In this document: piece by piece, positions 33,794 to 38,814 of the stretch
How positions within the stretch are numbered: the first letter of the stretch is position 1
Layout of the letters: every line of letters begins with the position of its first letter
Source: CAZODA01 sp964578485
Lineage (GTDB): Bacteria; Bacteroidota; Bacteroidia; Bacteroidales; Marinilabiliaceae
DNA: 38,814 nucleotides
Assembly (NCBI GenBank): GCA_964578485.1
Contig: CAZODA010000030.1
Coordinates: 1 to 38,814 of the forward strand
Direction: 5' to 3'
Notes under the pieces: generated by a model
The model's database searches: none
Told to the model about the DNA's origin: nothing
What the model saw: only the letters and a program-made list of their open reading frames with translations
Made by a program: the position numbers and the translations under genes

Positions 33794-34618
33794 CTACATA
33801 AATAATAATAAACTTAAAGCCATAACTACCATGCCGGCAAAAAGACCATAAATTGGCAAATGATGCTCTCCATATTCGCGGGCAGCCGGTAATAATTCGT
33901 CAAGACTAATAAACACCATTATTCCGGCCACTGAAGCAAAAATTACCCCAAACATCATAGGGCCCATAAAAGGCATTAATAATAAATAACCTACAATTGC
34001 ACCTATCGGTTCTGCCAATCCTGAAAGAAAGCTATATTTAAAAGCTTTTCGCTTGCTACCGGTGGCATAGTATATGGGTACTGATATGGCAATGCCTTCA
34101 GGAATGTTGTGTATAGCTATGGCAATTGCTATTGCAATACCAAGGTTGGGATCAAATAATGCAGCTGTAAAAGTTGCCAAGCCTTCCGGAAAATTATGAA
34201 GTGTAATTGCTAAACCCGTTATAATGCCCATCCTCATAAGTTTTTGATCTTTCATCTTTTGAAGACGCTGCTCTTCTGTCATGTTTTCAATTAAATTTAC
34301 TTCATGAGGATTTTCTTTTTGTGGAATGAGTTTGTCAATAATTGCAATTAACAACATACCTGCAAAAAAAGAGGCCGCAGTAACCCAGCTGCCGGTTTTT
34401 TGACCAAGATAGCCGGTAAGCTCTTCATGTGCTTTAGTATATATCTCAACAAAAGAGACGTAAATCATAACTCCTGCTGAAAAACCTAAAGCAAGAGATA
34501 AAAATTTTGTATTGGTACGCTTGGCAAAAAAGGCCATAGCACTTCCTATTCCTGTTGATAATCCTGCTATAAGTGTGAGCCCGAATGCAAACAATATAGC
34601 TTCTGTTGTTACTTCCAT
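33794..34618 (-). CDS. zupT: ZIP family metal transporter
   Basis: 274 residues with about eight membrane segments, of the ZupT/GufA branch of ZIP transporters that take up zinc and other divalent metals. The metal-binding helices show LHNFPEGLATF and IHNIPEGIAIS, the paired HNxPEG motifs of this family. The cytoplasmic loop is charged (KMKDQKLMRM) but not histidine-rich. It sits in the inner membrane. Its ATG overlaps the last base of the upstream Na/phosphate symporter stop (TAATG), so translation is probably coupled. The symbol is by family resemblance; metal preference is not decided by sequence. Confidence 0.87.
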   Translation of the reverse strand: MEVTTEAILFAFGLTLIAGLSTGIGSAMAFFAKRTNTKFLSLALGFSAGVMIYVSFVEIYTKAHEELTGYLGQKTGSWVTAASFFAGMLLIAIIDKLIPQKENPHEVNLIENMTEEQRLQKMKDQKLMRMGIITGLAITLHNFPEGLATFTAALFDPNLGIAIAIAIAIHNIPEGIAISVPIYYATGSKRKAFKYSFLSGLAEPIGAIVGYLLLMPFMGPMMFGVIFASVAGIMVFISLDELLPAAREYGEHHLPIYGLFAGMVVMALSLLLFM

Positions 34619-36324
34619 TATTTTGATCTTTTAATTCCAACCTCTTCCAAAGCCTCTGAAACATTGATAACATAATCGGCAAGTTTCTCACACTCCGAGA
34701 AAAGATCATTAAATAAAATACCCGCCTCATGTGAATAGACCTCTTTAGCAAAGTTGTCTAAATGTTCGGCCTTTAATTGGCTGCGGTAATTGTTTACACG
34801 TTTCTCCAATAAAACAGCCTTGTTTAAATTTATTTCAGATTCATCCTTATTTAAGTTGTTCTGCATCTCCTCTAAAGTGTCATTTACAAGGTTAAACATC
34901 AACTCTAATTTATTCATAGCTTCTTCATTGAAACTGATTTGATTTTCACGCATGCGGTTTACTGTTCGTGCAAGATTGTAATTACTGTCGCCAATACTCT
35001 CAAGATCACCGGCTAACTTTAACATCGAGCGCATGCGTCGTTGACCAATCTGACTCATTTTATATTGTGAAATCTGTGATATATAAGTTGTTATCTCAAC
35101 TTCTACATTATCACAGATATTTTCATACTTCTGAATTTTTGTGTAAAGCTTGTTGAACTTTTTGTCACTTTTTTCATATAATAACTTACGGACAAAGCCA
35201 AACATTTTAATAGTATGTTTGGCAAAAAACTGAGTTTCCTTCTTAGCCTGTAACAAAGATAATTCAGGAGTAGATAACATACCTGTGGTAATATATTTTA
35301 AGCGGAACTCCTCATCACCATCCTTGTCTTTGATTGGAATTAAATGGATTACAAGCTTTTCCAGCAAGGGAGTAAATGATATGAAAATAAGAACATTAAA
35401 AGTGTTAAAAGCTGTGTGAAACAAGGCAAGAGCTGTTGGAATAGAGGCAGGTGAATTAGCAATTGTAGCTGCACTTTGATTACAAGTTATCTTGGCTATT
35501 ATATCAATAAAATGATTGAATATTAATAACATCCAAATAACACCAAGAATGTTGAATACAAGGTGTATTAGTGCAGCTCTTTTTGCACTTATGTTTCCAA
35601 CCGTTGCAGCAATATTTGCTGTAATAGTGGTACCAACATTCTCACCTAATACCATTACAGCAGCAATCTCAAATGATATCCAACCTTGGTTTACCATGAC
35701 AAAGGTAAGAGCCATAGTAGCCGATGAAGATTGGATTATTAAAGTTAAGAAGGTGCCAATTCCTAAAAATATTAAAATAGAAGTAAAACCTAAATCGGTA
35801 AATTGTTGAACAAATCCCATAATCTCAGGGTTGTCTTTTATATTAGGCATAGAACCTTGAAGGAAACTTAAACCCAAAAATAAAAGAGCAAAGCCTATCA
35901 TAAACTCACCAAGGGAACGGCGATTTACTATTTTTGAGAAAATAAGAGGAACACCAAGACCAATCAAAGGCAAGGCAAAATCACTGATTTGCATCTTAAA
36001 CCCAAAAAGAGTGATAATCCATCCCGTAACAGTAGTACCTATGTTTGCACCCATTATAACACCAATTGATTGTTTAATGGTAATCAAACCTGCGTTTACA
36101 AAACCAACGACCATTACAGTAGTCGCTGAGGAAGATTGTACCACAGTGGTGACGATAAATCCTGTTAGTACACCAAAAAATCTGTTGGAAGTCATCGCTG
36201 ATAGTATGCTCCGCATTTTTTGACCAGCAACTCTCTGGAGTGATTCACTCATTATTTTCATTCCATAAAGGAACATGCCGAGAGAACCTACAAGGGTTAG
36301 AAAATCATAAAAAGAATAATTCAT
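34618..36324 (-). CDS. Na+/phosphate symporter with C-terminal PhoU domain (NptA/PNaS type)
   Basis: 568 residues. The membrane part (about 1-330) has two inverted Na/Pi repeats, each with its QSSSAT signature: VVQSSSATTVMV near 63 and IIQSSSATMALT near 199. A cytoplasmic PhoU-like helical domain (about 350-560) follows, with ESIGDSNYNLARTVNRM. The protein imports phosphate with sodium, and the PhoU part may gate it. It is the first gene of a two-gene unit with the ZIP transporter, overlapping it by one base. A TAATTTTG word on the minus strand (36401-36394) could be its -7 element. It faces away from sulP. Length and domain order are normal for the family. Confidence 0.92.
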   Translation of the reverse strand: MNYSFYDFLTLVGSLGMFLYGMKIMSESLQRVAGQKMRSILSAMTSNRFFGVLTGFIVTTVVQSSSATTVMVVGFVNAGLITIKQSIGVIMGANIGTTVTGWIITLFGFKMQISDFALPLIGLGVPLIFSKIVNRRSLGEFMIGFALLFLGLSFLQGSMPNIKDNPEIMGFVQQFTDLGFTSILIFLGIGTFLTLIIQSSSATMALTFVMVNQGWISFEIAAVMVLGENVGTTITANIAATVGNISAKRAALIHLVFNILGVIWMLLIFNHFIDIIAKITCNQSAATIANSPASIPTALALFHTAFNTFNVLIFISFTPLLEKLVIHLIPIKDKDGDEEFRLKYITTGMLSTPELSLLQAKKETQFFAKHTIKMFGFVRKLLYEKSDKKFNKLYTKIQKYENICDNVEVEITTYISQISQYKMSQIGQRRMRSMLKLAGDLESIGDSNYNLARTVNRMRENQISFNEEAMNKLELMFNLVNDTLEEMQNNLNKDESEINLNKAVLLEKRVNNYRSQLKAEHLDNFAKEVYSHEAGILFNDLFSECEKLADYVINVSEALEEVGIKRSK

Positions 36325-36546
36325 TTTGCTTTACTTGTTGGGTACTAAATTGGATAATGTTTTGTAATATAAAATTTTTGATTATAATGAGGGCAAAATT
36401 ATGTTTTTTTCTGAAGGAAAGCATATAGTTAGACTTTCATTTTTGGAAATTCTTTTCCCTGGATTTAAATTTACAGTCTAAAAGCTTGATCCTGTTAGCT
36501 TTTAAAACATTCAATTTTAATTATCGTTAAACAAAGAGCAAATGTT

Positions 36547-36575
36547 ATAAGGATACAATAATATCCTTATTTTTG
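36547..36575 (+). promoter_or_regulatory. 9-bp inverted repeat overlapping the candidate -7 element of sulP
   Basis: ATAAGGATA (36547-36555) and TATCCTTAT (36562-36570) are exact reverse complements around CAATAA. The right arm overlaps TATTTTTG (36568-36575), a match to TAnnTTTG, 30 bases before the ATG. The position suits repression by promoter occlusion. No clear -33 word was seen. Confidence 0.45.
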
Positions 36576-36605
36576 CATCTTAATAAATTTTATTTTAAAT
36601 ATATA

Positions 36606-38294
36606 ATGGAACCAATTTTTTTGCCAAAATTATTAACGTCTTTTAGAACAGGCTATTCGAAAAAGAAGTTTATGAATGATTTGATGGCAGGTGTGATTGT
36701 TGGAGTGGTAGCTTTGCCCTTAGCAATTGCCTTTGCCATTGCCTCAGGAGTGAGCCCCGAAAAAGGACTTATTACAGCTGTTGTTGCAGGTTTTATAATT
36801 TCATTGCTTGGAGGGAGTAGGGTACAAATTGGTGGACCTACAGGTGCTTTTGTTGTAATTGTTGCCGGCATAATTTTAAATTACGGACTTGATGGGCTTA
36901 TAATTTCAACGATGATGGCCGGAGTTATAATGATAATTTTTGGCCTTTTTAGATTGGGAGCTGTTATTAGATTTATACCTTATCCATTAACTGTAGGATT
37001 TACCAGTGGTATTGCCTTGCTTATTTTTGTTTCGCAAATAAAAGATTTCTTTGGCTTGCAAACAGGTGAACTTCCTGCCGATTTTATAGGTAAAATAAAA
37101 ATATTGGCACTCTCCTTCCATACTATACAATGGCAAACAGTAGTTTTTGGACTCGTTAGTCTTGGACTAACAATGTTTTGGGGAAAAATATCATCGCGAA
37201 TTCCCGGCTCCCTTATAGCATTATTGCTTGGTGGCAGTTTTATTGCTCTTGGAATTAGTAATGTGGAAACTATTGGAAGCAAATTTGGTGAAATACCTTC
37301 AACCATATCAATGCCTCCATTTCCAAATATAAATTGGCAACTTATTATAAGACATATAGGCCCGGCTTTTACAATCGCTATGCTTGGTTCAATAGAATCG
37401 CTTCTTTCAGCTGTGGTATCCGATGGTATGATAGGAAGTCGCCATAGAAGTAATACCGAACTTATAGCACAGGGTCTTGCAAATATTGGAAGTGCATTGT
37501 TTGGTGGTATTCCTGCCACAGGCGCTATTGCAAGAACAGCTACTAATGTTAAAAATTGTGGGCGTACCCCAATATCCGGTATTGTTCATTCTATAGTATT
37601 ACTGTTTATAATGCTTTTTGCCGGTAAATGGGCCGGTCTGATTCCTTTATCTGTCCTTGCAGGAATCTTAATGGTAGTTGCTTATAATATGAGTGAATGG
37701 CAATCATTTGTCTCCATACTTAAAGGTTCAAAATATGATGCCTTTGTATTGTTGACAACTTTTGTGCTTACCGTTGTGGTTGACCTTACAATTGCTATTC
37801 AGGTGGGTATAGTGTTGGCTGCAATTCTGTTTATGAAGCGTATGGCTGATGTGAGTGAAGTGAGAACATTAGTTTCATACCCTTCTGATGAACATGACGA
37901 TATTGAAATGATAGATCTCAAGTTACCCGCTAATTGTATAGTTTATGAGATCTCAGGACCAATGTTCTTTGGAATTGCAAATAAATTTAAAGAATTAATA
38001 CACAATATTCCCGACCGATCAAATATTGTAATTATTAGAATGAGAAATGTCCCAATGATCGATGCTACAGGGATACATAATTTTACGGAAATGCTGCAAC
38101 GCTTTAAAAAAGATAATAAGCATATACTTTTATCGGGGGTTAATGAAATTGTTGCTAGAGAGCTAAAAGGACATAGTATTGAATCATTGGTAGGTACCGA
38201 AAATATTTTTAGCTTATTTGATGATGCCGTTAAAAAAGTATGGGAAATGGACGCTTTAGCTAAAGCTGAAAAATCAGTAAACAATAATCAGTAA
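36606..38294 (+). CDS. SulP family inorganic anion transporter with STAS domain
   Basis: 562 residues from the ATG at 36606. The open frame extends to 36573, but that part overlaps the candidate promoter. The membrane region (about 20-410) has the SulP hallmarks GVIVGVVALPLAIAFAIASG, GGSRVQIGGPTGAFVVIVAG and GGIPATGAIARTATN. A C-terminal STAS domain (about 440-550) includes VPMIDATGIHNF. SulP proteins carry sulfate, bicarbonate or other anions. Sulfate uptake would fit the sulfur block 10 kb away, but bicarbonate transport is equally possible. The last codons (KSVNNNQ) lie inside an ATCAGTAAACA repeat, so the C-terminus seems to have been shaped by repeat insertion or sliding. Confidence 0.93.
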   Translation: MEPIFLPKLLTSFRTGYSKKKFMNDLMAGVIVGVVALPLAIAFAIASGVSPEKGLITAVVAGFIISLLGGSRVQIGGPTGAFVVIVAGIILNYGLDGLIISTMMAGVIMIIFGLFRLGAVIRFIPYPLTVGFTSGIALLIFVSQIKDFFGLQTGELPADFIGKIKILALSFHTIQWQTVVFGLVSLGLTMFWGKISSRIPGSLIALLLGGSFIALGISNVETIGSKFGEIPSTISMPPFPNINWQLIIRHIGPAFTIAMLGSIESLLSAVVSDGMIGSRHRSNTELIAQGLANIGSALFGGIPATGAIARTATNVKNCGRTPISGIVHSIVLLFIMLFAGKWAGLIPLSVLAGILMVVAYNMSEWQSFVSILKGSKYDAFVLLTTFVLTVVVDLTIAIQVGIVLAAILFMKRMADVSEVRTLVSYPSDEHDDIEMIDLKLPANCIVYEISGPMFFGIANKFKELIHNIPDRSNIVIIRMRNVPMIDATGIHNFTEMLQRFKKDNKHILLSGVNEIVARELKGHSIESLVGTENIFSLFDDAVKKVWEMDALAKAEKSVNNNQ

Positions 38295-38325
38295 ACAGTC
38301 ATCAATGAACAGTAATCAATGATCA
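38273..38325. repeat. ATCAGTAAACA / ATCAATGATCA repeat words at the sulP 3' end
   Basis: ATCAGTAAACA at 38273-38283, ATCAGTAAACAGT at 38287-38299 and ATCAATGATCA at 38315-38325 match words at 28006-28019 and 27999-28009. The sulP stop codon lies inside the second copy. Confidence 0.8.
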
Positions 38326-38343
38326 AACAATGGATATTTGTAG

Positions 38344-38363
38344 GGACGCGACATGTCGCGTCC
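38344..38363. repeat. 20-bp perfect palindrome
   Basis: GGACGCGACA followed by its exact reverse complement. It shares the GACG...CGTC scaffold with the palindrome at 6391 but has a different core, as expected for a dispersed palindrome family. Confidence 0.85.
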
Positions 38364-38371
38364 GTTTTGGG

Positions 38372-38547
38372 TTGATTAGTTGATGTGATAATTAGCTGAT
38401 TAGCAGGTTAGTTGATGTGATGATTAGCAGATTAGTTGATTAGCAAATTAGCAGATTAGCAAATTAGTTGATGTGATGATTAGTTGATGTGATGATTAGT
38501 AGATTAGGAAATGAAGAAATGAAGAAATGGAGGAATGAAAAATTGAA
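38372..38547 (+). repeat. 8-bp-period TTAG array, copy B, with GAAATGAA extension
   Basis: 17 consecutive 8-base blocks run from 38372 to 38507, forming 13 units that end in TTAG; four of these are 16-mers such as TTGATGTGATGATTAG. Five further 8-base units of GAAATGAA type (38508-38547) continue in the same register. GTTTTGGG comes just before, as in copy A at 28053. A period of 8 makes a protein-coding role unlikely. Confidence 0.88.
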
Positions 38548-38623
38548 AATGTTGAAGACAATGTCGTTTAGATATCAATTACGAATTACTCTTAGCTAAT
38601 CAACAGGGACATAGGTGTTTTTC

Positions 38624-38756
38624 GCAATCCGTTAGGATTGCAACGCTCGGTAGAAAACATGTTCATCCCTCTCTACCCACACATTCCGTCAGGAATGTGA
38701 CCTTCTTCTATTTCCTAAAAATTATCTCATTAGCAAGTTAATAGGCTGAAAGCCTA
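38624..38756. repeat. cluster of three hairpins near the right edge
   Basis: GCAATCC-gtta-GGATTGC (38624-38641), ACATTCC-gtca-GGAATGT (38681-38698) and TAGGCT-gaa-AGCCTA (38742-38756). A longer-range pair GGTAGA (38649-38654) / TCTACC (38672-38677) lies between the first two. It looks like a structured dispersed element of the REP type. No gene is present from 38295 to the end. Confidence 0.7.
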
Positions 38757-38814
38757 CAGGTGTAATCGGCAAATAAAAACCCGCATATTTTGGCAATTAG
38801 ATTTCCCCACTATG

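Noticed and set aside
38372..38507. CRISPR-like array of short repeats
   Set aside because: Repeats are contiguous 8-base units with no spacers of constant length, and no cas gene is near.

Overview
The window looks like chromosomal DNA of a Bacteroidota species. It is low in GC and has Bacteroidota-type promoter words (TAnnTTTG near -7, TTG/TTTG near -33), few Shine-Dalgarno sites, a fused alpha/beta 2-oxoacid dehydrogenase E1, the holA / AMP nucleosidase / HsdR-N-like neighbourhood, and polysaccharide-degrading enzymes. A cysteate synthase homologue suggests a lineage that makes sulfonolipids. No tRNA, rRNA, CRISPR array or transposase gene was seen.

Layout. (1) 1-6175, minus strand: a two-gene restriction- or defence-like module. 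It has a 1119-residue HKD (phospholipase D-type) nuclease fused to a SNF2-type helicase, followed 2 bases later by a large Eco57I-class adenine methyltransferase that runs off the left edge. (2) 6176-6938: gene-free DNA full of palindromes and inverted repeats. (3) 6939-14940, plus strand: a stand-alone homocysteine methyltransferase domain, a GH115 alpha-glucuronidase and GH28 pectinase pair, and the fused E1. (4) 15308-22096: YqgE, then a minus-strand run (AMP nucleosidase, DNA polymerase III delta, rhomboid protease, class IV aminotransferase), a small HsdR-N-like nuclease-fold protein, a GNAT acetyltransferase and a TPR/beta-propeller protein that resembles PorE without its OmpA domain. 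(5) 22562-24739: a secreted sialate-O-acetylesterase-type lipoprotein. (6) 25220-27910: a sulfur block of Rrf2 regulator, CysK and convergent cysteate synthase. Five copies of an 8-base word in alternating orientation precede the regulator. (7) 28516-32983: an S9 peptidase lipoprotein, a free-standing archaeal-type threonyl-tRNA synthetase editing domain, an LPS-kinase-like protein and a sugar nucleotidyltransferase. (8) 32996-38294: endonuclease III, a ZIP metal transporter, a Na/phosphate symporter with PhoU domain, and a SulP anion transporter with STAS domain.

How the parts may work together. GH115, GH28 and the acetylesterase fit degradation of acetylated, uronic-acid-bearing plant polysaccharide. 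The Rrf2-CysK-cysteate synthase block, perhaps with SulP anion uptake, fits a switch between cysteine and cysteate/sulfonolipid synthesis. The gene-free stretches share a repertoire of repeats: an 8-bp-period array ending in TTAG, ATCAGTAAACAGT words, GAGTTTTGGG words, and palindromes sharing a GACG...CGTC scaffold. These recur at up to four places and seem to assemble as mosaics.

Most notable for follow-up: the methylase / HKD-helicase pair, the five-copy operator-like array, the cysteate synthase neighbourhood, the free-standing tRNA-editing domain, and the paired 8-bp-period arrays. All functions are inferred from reading the translated sequence; no database search was run.
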